DNA from: Psococerastis gibbosa
Taxonomy: Eukaryota > Arthropoda > Insecta > Psocodea > Psocidae
DNA: 64,000 bases
Reading direction: 5' to 3'
Assembly (NCBI GenBank): GCA_963971405.1
Contig: OZ020488.1
Span: 27,981,089 to 28,045,088 of the forward strand
Made by a program: the position numbers and the translations under genes. The notes below the pieces were generated by a model. It did not search any database, was not told where the DNA came from, and saw nothing but the letters and a program-made list of their open reading frames with translations. The first letter of the stretch is position 1; each line of letters starts with the position of its first letter. Below are positions 1 through 12,134 of this stretch, in pieces.

Positions 1-421
1 GATCAGGCTGCAGGTCTCCACCGGGGGATTTATTTTTGGAATTAGTGGTGCATACGTACTCCGGGGTCCTTTCCCGGAGGGAACATTTTTATTAAAAGGT
101 ATAGGAGCGGAATAGTTGGGTTTTACTCACTTTTAAAAAATTAGTAGACTAGATTTCACAGACATTTTTTTTAAATAAATAGGCGTGAAATAGTGTGAGG
201 CCTACCAAAGGGGTCCTCTCATTCACCCATTTATCTTTATCTTTATCTTTAATTCCAACAATAAGACAATTACATAGTTTGTGACAATTTAGGGCACCAG
301 CTCGTCTGCGGCTTAACGTTGGTTACCTATCTATATATTCAAATACTATTTTAATTATACTATAGACTAAATACTTATGTGCTATAAGCTAAATACTTAT
401 CTACTATAAACTAAATGCTAA
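1..421. other. AT-rich intergenic DNA
   Basis: No gene, RNA or bounded repeat is recognised here. The stretch is AT-rich and contains a short TTTATC repeat near 230-250. It precedes a LINE 3' end on the minus strand. Confidence 0.5.
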
Positions 422-690
422 TTATAATATTATAATATTGTCATGTATTATTTCTGAGGCAATCCAGTTTTGCACTTTGCTTTTGAAGAGATACATGTTA
501 TTTATGTTTTTTATATCCAAGGGCAGTTTGTTGTAATAGGTTAAGCCTGTGAATTGTGCTTGTCTTTGTGTAAGTTTTGTCCGTGTGCGATTTTGTAATA
601 GTGGTTTTGGTGAAATGTATCTAGTATTATGTTGATGAGTGGTATCTGGGAAATATTCAGGGGGGGGGGGGGTCAAATATGGTTTTGGCA
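422..690 (-). pseudogene. LINE reverse transcriptase C-terminal remnant
   Basis: The minus-strand translation contains HNTRY, then a basic stretch, then YNKLPLDIK and FKSKVQNWI before a stop. The order 'HNTR ... YNxLPxxIK ... FKxKxxxW' is the usual C-terminal tail of reverse transcriptases from Jockey/CR1-like non-LTR retrotransposons. Only about 90 codons remain. The upstream side is cut off at a poly-G run (661-672), so the ORF's methionine is not meaningful. It is a 5'-truncated, dead LINE copy. Assignment to a clade is not possible from this fragment. Confidence 0.6.
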
Positions 691-699
691 GAGATTTCA

Positions 700-1100
700 A
701 TGGAGAACCTACCTACTCAATATGATGATATTAATTTATTAAAATATAAGGTTCTGAACCAAATTAACAATTTCTCATCTAAAGCATTTATTACGCTAAA
801 AACTCGAAAAAGGTCATTACGGTGTACAGTACAGATTTTATAGATGAACAATCAGTCAAATAGTATTAGTATAGTAGTCGTAGTCAGCTAAATAAATTTC
901 AAAATTTGCATTTTGACAGAGGCCATAGCCAGAAATTTTTTCGTTGGGGGGGGGGGGGGGTCCATCTGACGTAACCGGAGGCGAGATAATCTCATCACTA
1001 TATTTGAAACTCCATTCCAGTGTACGCTGAAAAAGGGGGGGGGGGGTTCGGACCCCTTCAGGCTATTTTATTTCACAAGACTATTTTCATACCTTTGTGC
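700..1100. other. Intergenic DNA with poly-G repeat debris
   Basis: Two G runs (about 945-960 and 1034-1047) sit within a degraded element resembling the GGCCGTAGCC family of poly-G MITEs; the left part reads GGCCATAGCCAGAAATTTTT. Clean termini and a TSD were not found. Nothing else is recognised. Confidence 0.4.
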
Positions 1101-1129
1101 TCGCTTTGGGAATTAATTTTTTTTCCCTC

Positions 1130-1215
1130 GTTTTTATCCCTAAGAGGGGTCAGCGATATACGGCATGTTCTCTTCCACTCCTTGCGATTCTGTGCTCGAT
1201 ATGTTTTATCCGTCT
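1130..1215 (-). pseudogene. LINE ORF C-terminal fragment (NRKEWKRTCR tail)
   Basis: The minus strand encodes AQNRKEWKRTCRIS, the short 'NRxxWxxxCR' motif found at the end of many LINE reverse-transcriptase ORFs. A near-identical tail (AHNRKEWKGTCRIVDPT) occurs on the plus strand at 29038-29106, so both belong to one LINE family. Upstream frames are broken. Confidence 0.5.
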
Positions 1216-1299
1216 TATAAGCTCATCTGGCCGCCTTCTTTCGACGTGGCCCCACCAAAATAGTCGTCGTTCCCGCGCTTAGCGTTTGCGGTCTTCATT

Positions 1300-2037
1300 T
1301 CAACTTTTATTTCTTCGTTCCGGCGTCTAACAGCTAGTGTGAAGCCCAGCATCAGCATCCGCATCTCGGCCACATGCAGTCTTTGTTCTTCGGCCTTTCT
1401 CAAGGCTCAGGACGCTGAGCCATATAACATATAACTTGCTTGTAAATTAGTGATGAGGATTTAATGAATTGTCAAAATGAGTCCTTTCTTTACCAAATAT
1501 TTTGAAATTTTTGTCCCAAGTTTTTAATAATTCATCCATGATTTACCTGCAATATACCATAGACATAAAAACCATCTTCCATCACCTGCCGTGGGCGATA
1601 GATTTACTGTTCGGGGCATGTTTCGCTTGTTTCGGTGTGCAATAAGCAGCTCACCTCTTCCGGACCCCCAAGAGCTAATTATTATTCCCTGTTTATTAAA
1701 GTACAATACGTTTGAAATAAGCATGGTAAATAAACCTACTATTGAAAATCTTGATTACCTTCTGGATAAATATGCGAAACAGATTGCAGCCCCTACTAGG
1801 TACATAAATATAATGTTAACTTAATCGTAGTAAATCAATTATGGCGAGAGGTTCGCCTCAATGCCCTGAACTAAGGAATACATTAAAGGATCTTCAATAT
1901 CCTTTTCAAAAAGGTTTGAAGTCTGCAGAGCAATTTTTTAGACGAAGATTCACAATTTTCATTTCGATATTTCTGTCTTCAATCTGTCTTCAATCCTAAA
2001 CTTCTGATGCAAAAAATTACATTATTGTTTTGAGAAT
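1300..2037. other. Intergenic, nothing recognised
   Basis: Short ORFs on both strands overlap one another and show no motif or coding signature. I see no gene or bounded repeat. Confidence 0.4.
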
Positions 2038-2161
2038 CAGAGGCGTCATTTAGGGTACCAGGCGGGGGGGGGGGGGGGGTGATGGCCACAACCATGTTTC
2101 TAAATGTACCTTATTGCCATCTTGTCTCCCACCCCTGAAAAATATTGAAATGACGCCCCTG
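2038..2161. mobile_element. Short poly-G MITE (124 bp)
   Basis: The ends read CAGAGGCGTCATTT and, inverted, AAATGACGCCCCTG, a 14-bp terminal inverted repeat with one mismatch. A run of 16 G lies inside. No clean TSD was found. Related ends (TGACGCCCCTGAT) recur at about 17965-17978 and 56733-56745. Confidence 0.6.
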
Positions 2162-3474
2162 ATTAGAAGAGTTAAAAGTGAGACATTGGAAAAATTACCG
2201 ACAATACATGCGTATGACTTTGTATTAGTTTTCAATTTTATTTAATACTCTGCTGAAACCCAAAATCATGCAACTTCTCGATTCTTCTTATGGTCCTCCT
2301 GGGTCCTATAACAAGGTATGTCACTCTACAAAGGTTAAAAATGGGTGGTGGAACAATCGTTTTATATAGACAAATCTCGATTTTAATAACCAGAGGCTGG
2401 CACGTAGACAAAATATTAGGCAACGGTATACAATCATTGAATCATACAATACGATGTACTAACTATAGGAATATTACACATCTTACCCTTTATGCCATAT
2501 TATTCAGTTTTAATTCGCCGAGGTCGAACGTAAGACAACGCAGAGTTTTCTTCGCACACATGGGGCCAAATATAGACCACTCTATGGCAACCGATTGTGA
2601 AGAAACCTTTTGTAGCAATCCGTGTATTGATCTAATCTTTCCAAATTTTTAAATATATTCTTCTGGCAATAGAAAAGCACTGGAGTGTTGCTAACATGTT
2701 ACTACATGTGTAGCCTATACTTGGCTTAGCGTGTGTATTCAGGGGCCCCAGCTTATCATTATTTACTATTGCTTTTTTGGGGCAGGACCCCCTTAGGTTT
2801 TGGGCGCAGGATCATCGGTATTGTAGTGCATCTGTGCCCACCTGGACATTCTTATTGCTGGAACCTTTTATTCGTATTTATGAGTCCAGGTTAAATTAAA
2901 AGCTGGAGGTCTGCCAGGAGAATGATCCTTATCTTCGCTTTTGTTGTTAAGCAAAATGATCACTTGTCAAAAAAAATAGATTTATTTTTTGACATGTTGT
3001 TATGTATTGGAGTGGGTATTGCATTCGTGTTCAATGTGCTTTGTGTTATTTGCGTGCAGTACGAAGCTAAAAGTAAGCCCCAGATTCTGCAAGTGGTTCA
3101 ATAGCGTCCTAATGCTAAGTGGAGTGCCTAGTGGAGGCGTTTCCAACGAACTGCAACAAACTGTGGGAAGCGAAATCGAAAAGAAATATGCAATAACCAC
3201 ACTGGCGAAACCATGATCTGTTGCACTTTATCTACAATATATTATGTCGATGTTGTAACGCAGCGCCGAGGCAAATCTTTTGCGGCAACCATGGGCATGG
3301 TCCAGGTATAAAGAATACATTGTACTCGTAGTTGACGAACATGTTTGTTGTGAGAATTTATCGTACAGTGTACAGATTCCGAATCCAATACTTTTCTTTT
3401 AACTTTTTTCCAATTAAATTGACAATTGCTTTAGAATAGTAATAGTAGGGTTATTGGATTGACTCAGGCCTGTA
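2162..3474. other. Intergenic, nothing recognised
   Basis: The longest ORF (2290-2652, plus) has no recognisable motif or protein-like composition and is treated as chance. No RNA gene or bounded repeat is seen. Confidence 0.4.
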
Positions 3475-3662
3475 CACAAGGGGGAAGGGCCAAGGGGGCC
3501 ATAGCCCCCCCCCCCCCCCCCACAGATAAAAATAATAAATAATTAAGAGTTTTAGCTAAAACACTAAAATAAACGTGCGAAATATTTGTGCGATAATGTA
3601 TAATTTTAAAAAAAATATTTCTTGCCCCCCCCCCCCCCAATAAAATCCTGGGTACGGGTCTG
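3475..3662. mobile_element. hAT-like poly-C MITE with perfect 8-bp TSD
   Basis: The element starts CAGGCCTGTAC and ends GTACGGGTCTG, an imperfect inverted repeat beginning with CAG. C-runs sit near both ends around an AT-rich middle. GATTGACT directly flanks both sides (3467-3474 and 3663-3670), a perfect 8-bp TSD typical of hAT-type transposition. There is no coding capacity. Confidence 0.75.
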
Positions 3663-3741
3663 GATTGACTACAAGTCAGTATAGTAACTACGCAGTTAGG
3701 TTAGACGGATCTAGAATTAGATTCCGGAGGAGCCACCAATC

Positions 3742-3926
3742 CATGGCCGTGCCCATAGGGGTGGTCCATGGGGTCCGGACCCCCCCCCCCCCCCCCCGAA
3801 ATCAATTTTTGTATGTAAACCTGTATGGTTTGGAGAATTTATCGATTAATTCATTAATAAATTACGTTAAGAAAAGTGTAAACCCCCCCCCCCCCCCCGA
3901 AATCAAAACCTGGGCACGGGGCCTTG
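3742..3926. mobile_element. hAT-like poly-C MITE with perfect 8-bp TSD
   Basis: The left end carries GGCCGTGCCCA and the right end TGGGCACGGGGCCTTG. Two C-runs flank an AT-rich core containing ACCTGTATGGTTTG. CACCAATC is repeated directly at 3734-3741 and 3927-3934. The element at 11482-11647 is a second copy of the same family with a different TSD. Confidence 0.8.
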
Positions 3927-4892
3927 CACCAATCATTAGGAAGGGTTTACGGAATGAAGAAGAGTTTACGGAATACTAGAATTTTTTGCAGACACAGAAT
4001 GTAAAATAGTTGGACTATATTCTGTTTATTGTTAACTTAATCTGGCGGTTGAAAGTGGAAACAAAGGAATTTTGAATAGCACTTTCCATTCTAAATTTAT
4101 CTTGTATACATTTTTAATCCCAGGTTAAGAATTAAGATTAAAAATAAGGCAGTTGTAAGGTTAAACTTGGGAAAAGATAGAAAGTACCAGCAGGCAACAC
4201 ACAAAACCGGATAAACTCCTTGATCTATCTCAATCCAACTCCACCTTAACAAGGGTGGCCTCAGCCGGTGCGTCGGTAGCTCAGGGACGGCAGAAAATAA
4301 AGGGCGTGAGTAAAGGGGCTTCAATCCAACAATAAAGAGAGTTCCCAACCTTAAGAGATAAGGAAGAAACCACAGAGAACAACAGGTTATCCGATGTAGC
4401 AAATAATATATTAGGCAATTCCTACAAACGACCGACAATGTGGCCACTGCCAAAATCTCTTCCAGCACAAAACAATCTATATATGACAAAATTGGCATAA
4501 TGCCGGAGATCCGACCTGGTTTGTTGAGGGACGGAAAGAGTAAGTCCGATTCCATCCGGAGTCCCGGATTCAGAACTGAATCTGGACCACTCCCTCCGTC
4601 CGTCACCGAACCCACGATCATCCAAATTAACATGACGAAAAACAACAGAGAATAGCTGAGGACTGGACTTTTGTAAAGAAAGCTACAACTCAAGGTGCCA
4701 GCCGACAGTTTCTCCAATAATTTAAATGATTTCCCTCTCCTGAGGACTGGACACCCATCTATTCAGGGAATGGATTATGGCCCCGGATCGTGAAGAAGAG
4801 CGACACGCTCCCTTCACCAACCGAATCCATCCTCCACTCCCGGAACAGCGACGCCGTCCTTCTCACAATGTATAGATAATACAGTATATACA
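3927..4892. other. Intergenic with an unrecognised 206-codon ORF
   Basis: A minus-strand ORF of 206 codons (4097-4717) is the longest open frame in the first 20 kb. It is rich in Leu and Tyr and does not resemble a family I know. There are no flanking exons, promoter motifs or codon-use cues, so it is not called a gene. Nothing else is recognised. Confidence 0.35.
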
Positions 4893-5300
4893 AATCAAGG
4901 CCGTAGGCAAGGGGGGGGGGGGGCTTATTGGGCTGCAGCCCCCCCCCCCCCCGAAATGAAAACTTTTGAAAAACATTTCCGCCGGGGGAGACCCTCGGGC
5001 CCCCCTGTTTGCAGATATATGAATATGCATGCCTTTGTAAGCTTTGCTGCTGTAAAACCCCACTGTTTTCCACTTATATGTGGATTTTTTTCCCCGGGGG
5101 AGGCCCCCCTCTGGTTAATGCAATATTATTTCTATGAGTAAGTGTTCCGTTGTAAGCTTTGTAAAATCTATCTTTTGCTGCTGTTAAAATGCGTAAAACC
5201 CCACTATTTTGCACTAATATTTTCAAATTTTCCCCCGGGGGAGACCCCCGAACCCCCCATTTGGGTTGAAATGCAATATTATTTCTATTCAATCTAAACC
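4893..5300. repeat. Tandem module within a poly-G/C repeat
   Basis: Starting near CAAGGCCGTAGGC, a module of about 153 bp recurs. GCAATATTATTTCTAT is at 5120 and again at 5273, each preceded by CCCCGGGGGAG and AAAACCCCACT. The same internal pieces appear inverted in the MITE at 54206-54496 (TCTCCCCCGGGAG, AGTGGGGTTTT). This looks like a MITE with an internal tandem expansion. Confidence 0.55.
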
Positions 5301-7880
5301 GTCGTAATGGTAACATTAGGATTTAGTCTGCAATTCCGCAAAATATTGTGTGTCAGTGTTCGCACCAAAACTAAGTCCGCCTAGAAATTGACGTTTGGTG
5401 TGCCTATGCTATCATATATACTCAGTAACACCATAACCTCAAAAGAATACACTAGATATAATTGAATTCAAGAAATTTTTTTACACTGGATAGGATCACA
5501 GTTAACGCAGCCACCCCCGAAAAAAAATCCTGGCTACGGGCTTGATACAAATAAACAGTTCCTTTCAGGTACAAATTGGTAAAGACACTTACAGGTTCCT
5601 GCGGATCTTACTGCTAAGTAGTGATACGAAGTGAAGTAGAGGGATAATTTGACCGAGGATCCCTCGGTCCTAGCCCATGGCCTTAGCCTCCGCGCATCAT
5701 CGGGGAACTGCTACACAGTAGCCAGTAGGCCTATAAGCCTATGGAAGTGTTGCAATAAATACAGTGTTTCGTTCAATTAAACGCAATAGTAGCCAATAGG
5801 TAGATCGTACGGCGTATATAGTACCGTAAGCTTTATAATTTTTAGATTCCATGCTGTAAAACAAAATATTGTTTTTTTATTAGTTAGTAATATTAGGGTA
5901 ATTCGTGAATTTTGTTAACCCATGATGAACTCAATTCGAAATTCGAGCTAGCAAAATATACTATACTATTGTAATATCATATACTATACACCTCATGAAT
6001 ACCCTTGTTATTCTGCAAAAAATGCAACATGACAAACAAACTACCTACCTTTTAAAATCATGAACTCAGTCCCCTAGACCCAGTGCTGTTTGTAGGAAAA
6101 AAATATGATAAATTATTACCACGACAAAATCCTCCTAAACCTGTATCCTAATCGACACCACGTGTGCCCAGCATCTCCAGTTTCATCTGCACGGTTCTTT
6201 CGTGTAAATATTTCGAAATTTGATATGAAAACGTAAATATGTTGAGACCTTTTCGCAAAAATAATGGACAACTTCCGCCCCACATTCCGGCTAGTTGCTT
6301 TGTACCACAAACGCCGCCCGTAATCTTGAAGAAACTTTATATCCCGAAATAATACGGTTACTGAAAAATTAGGCGATGGAGTAAATGCGAAATCGGAAAC
6401 CATTTGGGCGAAGAAATATGAATGGGTTCTTTGAAAATTGGCGGTGATTGTTTGGTAACATGCCGAAATTTGGGATATGTTTTACCCTTTCAAGTGTCGG
6501 CAAATCAATTGAATCTCCCTTTGTGGAATTAGTCCTTGCGTCTATTATTCGGTGCTGAAAACACTATTGGAAGGGGTAAGCCAATTTCTGAAAATTGTAT
6601 AAAGGATGATGGAATTAGATTTCCCGTTATTCGAGTAGGATGGTTTCCAAAGCCGCAGGATATCCTATCCTATTGTAGTTTTATAGCTCATAACATAGAT
6701 CTGTGTAAATACATACATACATGAGGCATCCTGATATTTTGGTATCTAAAAGGGAATGTTAAAACTCCAGAAGAAGACCAAATCAAGAGTGTCTGTAGAC
6801 TGTAGAAGAGGTGAAGTCCGCCCAAAGTGTTATCTACAGCTTAACTCAACCAGCCTCCGAGTGAACGGACAAATTCGAAAATTCTTATCTTGCTGTGGCA
6901 TGGGGTTGAGGCCACAGATTAACAAAAAACCTTATCTAGAGTACGGATTGTGTACGGCCATCATAAAATTAATATTTGACGGTATAACTAGGTAATAAAA
7001 TTACCTGTTTGCAACTTGTTTATGAGTACCTACTCTTATGGCAAATTTACTCGCTACTAAAAGCGGTCCCATTAAAGCCCTAATGAACAATCAATCAATG
7101 ATGGTGCATTGGTACTCCTTACCTAATTTTGACCTCTCGCGTTCATGCAACTTTGTGAAATGTGGAAACTCTATGTTTTTTTCATTTTTTGTAATTATAT
7201 TACAGTATTTTATTTATTCATTGGCATATTACAATACTTCATAAGGTTTTAACTGAGTTTTTCCAATTCAACATAGAAAGCTACAATAGTTGTACCATTC
7301 AATATATAACACTATGGTTGTACTCAATGGTTGTACGTAGGGTACATGTAACTAGGGCCTTTCATTACGAGCCCCGAGACAAGTGATTCCCGTTCATTAA
7401 AAGCTAAATAAAATATCAATTAGCATATTGAATCCTATAATGTACAGAAAGAAACATTTAGATTTTTAGTTTTTGTCTCTCCTGCATTTTTACAGTTTCA
7501 AGTGACAAATCGCCCTTTAGAATTATAGAAAATAATATTATATATATATAGGTACATACATGCATCGGTCTCGACAAGTTGGAACTCTTGGGGGATTAAG
7601 TTTGTTTGCATAGTTATGGAGCGACTTTAATTATCGAATTAATCAGATTGAATTAGAGCTCCAAGGTTCAATCTAGGTGGTCTGCCTGCTGCTTTTCTTA
7701 GTTTAATAACTCAATTACTGATTCAAAAGTGAGCAGGTTCATTGAATTATTGTGTGGTCCGAGCTACCACGTATTTTCCCCTTGATTTACATATTCCTCT
7801 TCATTAATAAATTTCAAGTTTAATATGTAACATAAATATATTATATCATTCTCTATCGGTCAACCACAACAGCAGCAACC
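5301..7880. other. Intergenic, nothing recognised
   Basis: Only a MITE end (GAAAAAAAATCCTGGCTACGG, about 5518-5538) is recognisable. The ORFs here are short and unsupported, including a 95-codon minus frame at 6116-6403. An AT dinucleotide run lies near 7538-7550. Confidence 0.4.
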
Positions 7881-7883
7881 GCA

Positions 7884-8078
7884 TATTACTAAGCCAACCT
7901 AGCGGAGTTAGGGCTATAAAGCCCTCTTCTACACTCAACTAGCAAGGCCCGGGACCGCCTGCTTTACATGCCCTCCGAAGCATGGCCAGAAAATTTAGCA
8001 TGTGTGAGAATCGAACCAACAACCTTGCGGGTGAAAGTCAGAGTCCTTACCACTAATCTACATGTCCTGACAGGACTA
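7884..8078 (-). mobile_element. tRNA-derived SINE, copy 1
   Basis: Read on the minus strand, the element begins CTGTCAGGACATGTAGA and has a tRNA-like head with an anticodon-arm-like CTTTCACCC and a B-box-like GGTTCGA. The body contains TGGCCATGCTTCGGAGGGCA and ends CTAGGTTGGCTTAGTAAT. Three more copies lie at 18164, 55347 and 57541. The TTTCACCC core resembles tRNA-Glu, which is an inference from memory of that tRNA. Confidence 0.8.
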
Positions 8079-8322
8079 GGCAGGCGGGTAAGATGGGCAT
8101 TCTCAGCTTAGTCAATCAACGTTTCGGCAGTTGTGACTGAGATTGAGGCTCGCGCCATAAATTTTTAATTACGTCATAGCATTAGGCTTCCGCCATCAGC
8201 TTTCTTGCAGCCCAATACAACACATAATCTGGTGAACCTCTGCTCAGTTTCTTGTTGGCCGACTCATGGTCTTGACAAAGGCATAGGAAACAAAAATATC
8301 CGGGAATAATGTTCTACACTGT

Positions 8323-8467
8323 CTAACTCCCCCCCCCCCCCCCCCCGGAATGAAATGGCTTGACACTAGATAGAATCGGATTTTGAGAGGAAAAATAAAA
8401 ACTACTATGTAATGTCCAATGCAATTTCTGAACCCCCCCCCCGAAAAAAATCCTAGCTACGGCCTTG
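8323..8467. mobile_element. Truncated GGCCGTAG-family poly-C MITE
   Basis: The right end, CCTAGCTACGGCCTTG, matches the intact copy at 54647-54825, as does the core (CTAGATAGAATC, AAAATAAAAACTA). The expected CAAGGCCGTAG left end is missing at the C-run. A further poly-G patch follows at 8655-8663. Confidence 0.6.
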
Positions 8468-8990
8468 CAGCTGTCCAATGGGGGTGAAATCTCCGCCTGC
8501 AAATGACACTAATAATGAATTAATCTACTACTTCAGACAACTCCATAAGTTCCTGCAGAAATATAATTATGCAACTGTTGCAAATCCGAACTACCAGTCT
8601 ACTACCTCTGGACAAGTTATCGTCAATCTGTCATTGGTCAATCAGGGGCGTCAGGGGGGGGGGGTGAACCTAGGGGGCAGTCGCCACCAAGGAAAAAAAA
8701 GAAACCTAAGTTTTTAAAGAAAATAAACCAGGAAAAAGATTTTTAATAATTCTTTACTAGTAAAAAAATTAGTTTACAAAAAAATAATAAGAGGTCTAAA
8801 CTACAGTGATAATTCAATTGTTTTTGCAGGTATTACAATGTAATAGAGGATCCTCTGGCAGCAACATGCCCGGCAGCCGTGTTTCCAACCGGTACTCATT
8901 ACGGACTGTGTAGACCAGGTCAGGCGGTAATGCGAACCTCTACTTTCCGTTTCACAGTCCAGTTCCCCACTTCTTCTTTAAATGCCTCTT

Positions 8991-9225
8991 CTATCGAGGA
9001 TTGGCTATCATCATGACAATTAGAACCTTGTAGACTGCTAGTTTGAAAAGAGAAGTCGTGCTCTGCCAAACCACTGCCTTAGGTTTTTCACCCAGGATAT
9101 TCTTCTTCTGTCAGGAGCCCTCACTCCTTCTATCTTCCCTTGGATTATTACTTGCAGAAGGCATGTTAGTTTCTTAACCGTCAGCAGCAACTTGGTTTCT
9201 GTATCCATTCTCCTCATGACCTCAG
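8991..9225 (-). pseudogene. LINE reverse transcriptase 3' end remnant
   Basis: The minus strand encodes LLQVIIQGKIEG, then RRRISWVKNLRQWFG, and in another frame MMIANPR followed by a stop. This 'GKIEGxRxxxRRRxSWxxNLRxW ... MIANLR-stop' order is typical of the end of an RTE/I-like LINE ORF. The frame change shows it is broken. Two more 3' ends of this family are at 59580-59632 and 60311-60368. Confidence 0.65.
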
Positions 9226-10170
9226 CTTTAGGGACATAATCTCCTCAAGATGTACGCAGCGTTCGTCTGTATACCGATCACATTTCAAATGCACTGATTC
9301 TGTTTTCCATAGCTTGTGTGAACGTCTAAATGGACTATTCCTGAGCAACATTGCCTGCGTTTTGATTTTAAAATTAACAATTTTTAAATTCTTCTATTTA
9401 TTGACTTATTGTTCATTACATTGTCTGTCTCTCAGGTGACATCTTATTTCAGCAGCGATGAGGAAACATACAAACCTCTGTACAACTTTGAATGAAGGCG
9501 CCATCTCCATCCAGTGGTCAGCAGAGTCAGGGTAAGCCATTGAATGAGGAAGGCTTTATTCAGGTACAGATACAGTACACCGCCGGGAAGTCGGGGTCTG
9601 CACAAAACAGGTACGGTTTGCTATTGAGCCTGGCGGCGAAACGAGTATGCTTTGTTATTGTTCTGACAGCAGGTATTGAATGCAGTTCGCTCCGCTGCAC
9701 AATCACACACACGCGTTCGGATCAATTCGTCCCGCTCGTCACTGTTTCCGTCGCATTCAACACGGTCAAAGGATTCTCGGATGTCTTAGAATTGGATGAG
9801 GGTTTTACTTTGCCCGAGATCTGGGTATTATGGCTTTCGATTTAGCAAATACTCTATATTGAAAGGATTCTTCTTTATTCAATTACTTATTCTTCTGTGC
9901 CAGAATAGGGCACAAAGATGCATATATTTTTGTTTGGTTCAGAATGGAATATGCTGAACATCTGGAGGTTTTCTTATACCCAGGTGAATAGTGAAAAAAA
10001 ATACTCTACATAGACAACTCTTGCCGTCGTTAGGGGTCTCGTAACTGGGTAATTTTCGGTAATTCGGTTGTTTTGTTTCCACATAAATATTTTTGGCCGT
10101 ACATGTTCCCAATGTCGACATACTCCAGCTCCAAATACCTAGAGCAAGCTGAGGCTTGCCTACCACTAAT
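9226..10170. other. Intergenic; one weak candidate exon
   Basis: At about 9437-9495 a CTCTCAG acceptor-like site is followed by an open frame reading VTSYFSSDEETYKPLYNFE and a stop. The composition looks protein-like, but no partner exons are visible. A 117-codon ORF (9492-9845) follows with no recognisable content. Confidence 0.2.
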
Positions 10171-10187
10171 ACAACAACAACAAAAAT

Positions 10188-10222
<35 letters not shown>

Positions 10223-10243
10223 CTACAACAACAACAACAACAA
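10171..10243. repeat. (ACA)n microsatellite
   Basis: About 73 bp of near-perfect ACA/CAA repeat with a few interruptions (AAAAAT, CTA). The minus-strand Cys-rich ORF over it is a by-product. Confidence 0.95.
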
Positions 10244-11481
10244 TACAAGTATATTATCAGAGAGTTTGGTTTTCGATGCAGGGTTAGACAGAGAGGTTAG
10301 AGGTTCAGCTTTGTTACAGGTTCATGCTTATTGCTTGACTTAATCAAGTACACTTATATATATATATATATTTACGTTTATTCTCGAGTATAGTCCCTGA
10401 AACCGTCAAGTACTCGTAAATGTTCCCTGGCAGGTTTTCTGCAACACCGAATTATTACCATAATATATAGTGTCGATCTAGTCAACCAATTAGCTAAGCA
10501 AATCCTTACATAGAAGATTCTTATTACTGGAACTATCACGAATATTCGACTACTATTAGCCGTGTGCATACTATTCGGCCAAATACAGAATACTATGACT
10601 ATGAATATTATATTTTTCAATCATTAACTTTTATCTTAAATCGTCAATTTCAATGAAATTGCAAAACCTTAGTATGTAAAATGTATCACTGCTAAATTTT
10701 AATGCATAACCGTACCGCCAGGTCCAGGCTGTTGTCATGAATAGGTGTGGTAATCTTACCCGCGCAAATTGCCCAAAATACATGAACCAGCCATTACGGC
10801 CAAAACACTATCCGTGACGTCTCTACTTATTTCTATATAATAACTTATTAAATGCATGCTCCACCAGTCTAGACTTGATGTTTTTATGTTATGTATATGG
10901 TATATCTAATTGTAGTTTGCGGTGCCGAGCACATACTGTATCTCTACACTGTATTGTACTGTATGTGGTTATAATGGCCTAATATATCATTTCATTTCAT
11001 TTCATTTCACTACCAAATCCTCCAGTAACACATCATCTTCATCCATGAATATTAAGTTAGGTACATTTTACATTGTTACATTACTGAATCTATATCTTTC
11101 TCCGTGAAATATTGATTACACATCTTATGAATACTTCAATAGATGCCCTATTGGATTATCAAGCACCGACAAAGAAACCACGGGTCACATCTGATTGACA
11201 AAGGCACGGCCAATATGGGGTCAAGTTTGTCACACATGCCCATCTACTAACTAGTCCATTTTGGGCCATCTTTTGTGATGGCTCTAAGAAATTCGTTTTC
11301 CGTAGTTTCTTAGCGTTTTTGCTAGAATGTTGTCATGGAGGTATTGTGTCCAGAAAATTGGAGCACCCTCATAATCTTCTTTAAATTACTCAGATTTGGT
11401 TTATGAAACCATAAAGCAGCCTTGTTATGCACCTGAAATCCGTGCATCTTTTACATAATACAAATTTGTTATCTACACAAC
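10244..11481. other. Intergenic, nothing recognised
   Basis: This stretch contains a short AT run (10357-10370) and a TTTCA pentanucleotide repeat (about 10989-11009). No gene or bounded mobile element is seen. Confidence 0.4.
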
Positions 11482-11647
11482 CAGGGCCGTGCCCAGGGGG
11501 GTGGTCCCCCCCCCCCCGATATAAATTTTTTTATGCAAACCTGTATGGTTTGAAGAATTTATACATCAATTCAGTAATAAATTACGTTAAAAAAAATTGT
11601 TGGACCCCCCCCCCCCCCCCCGAAATCAAAACCTGGGCACGGCCTTG
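11482..11647. mobile_element. hAT-like poly-C MITE with perfect 8-bp TSD
   Basis: The ends are CAGGGCCGTGCCCAGG and, inverted, CCTGGGCACGGCCTTG (15 of 16 match). Both C-runs lie just inside the termini. TACACAAC flanks both sides (11474-11481 and 11648-11655). It belongs to the same family as 3742-3926, sharing ACCTGTATGGTTTG and AATAAATTACGTTAA in the core. Confidence 0.85.
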
Positions 11648-11749
11648 TACACAACCATTTATAAATGTTGATGATTTCTTTTCTTCATTTTGATTTTTAT
11701 CTGCAAAAATAGTGTAGGGAAGTTATTTATCTTTCGTCTATACCCTCTA

Positions 11750-12134
11750 AGAGTGTACAGCCCGTAGGAAATTGGCAACCTGAAATTTATTACTTTTAAT
11801 TTTTTATTTAATTAACTAAGCATGTTATTAAAGATTTGGCTCATCAAAGTTGTAGAAGACTACTTCATGCATCATATAACAAGGTATTTTTAGTTTCGAA
11901 ATTGTAGTTTTTTTATAAAATCGCTTTTACGTGAAAAGTTATTGTTTATAAAATATCTGCATGTTTATGAAAAAACTACACTTTCGAAAATTAAAAATAT
12001 CTTCTAATATGATGCATGAAGTGGTCTTCTACAATTTTGATGAGCCAAATCTTTAATAACATGCTTAGTTAATTAAATAAAAAATAAAAAGGAATAAATT
12101 TCGGGTTGCCAATTTCCTACGGGCTGTACACTCT
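11750..12134. mobile_element. Long-TIR fold-back element flanked by TA
   Basis: The two halves are inverted copies over roughly 175 bp each, with ends AGAGTGTACAGCCCGTAGG and CCTACGGGCTGTACACTCT. They surround a short unpaired middle. TA dinucleotides flank both sides, as expected for Tc1/mariner-type insertion. The arms share TAACATGCTTAGTTAATTAA. There is no coding capacity. Confidence 0.75.

Noticed and set aside
2038-2161. 8-bp TSD for this MITE
   Set aside because: Flanking TTGAGAAT and ATTAGAAG do not match well enough.
4097-4717. 206-codon minus-strand ORF
   Set aside because: The longest chance-looking ORF in the left region; no recognisable domain, no splice or promoter support, and unusual composition.
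10030-10248. Cys-rich 72-codon ORF
   Set aside because: Produced by translation of an ACA microsatellite.
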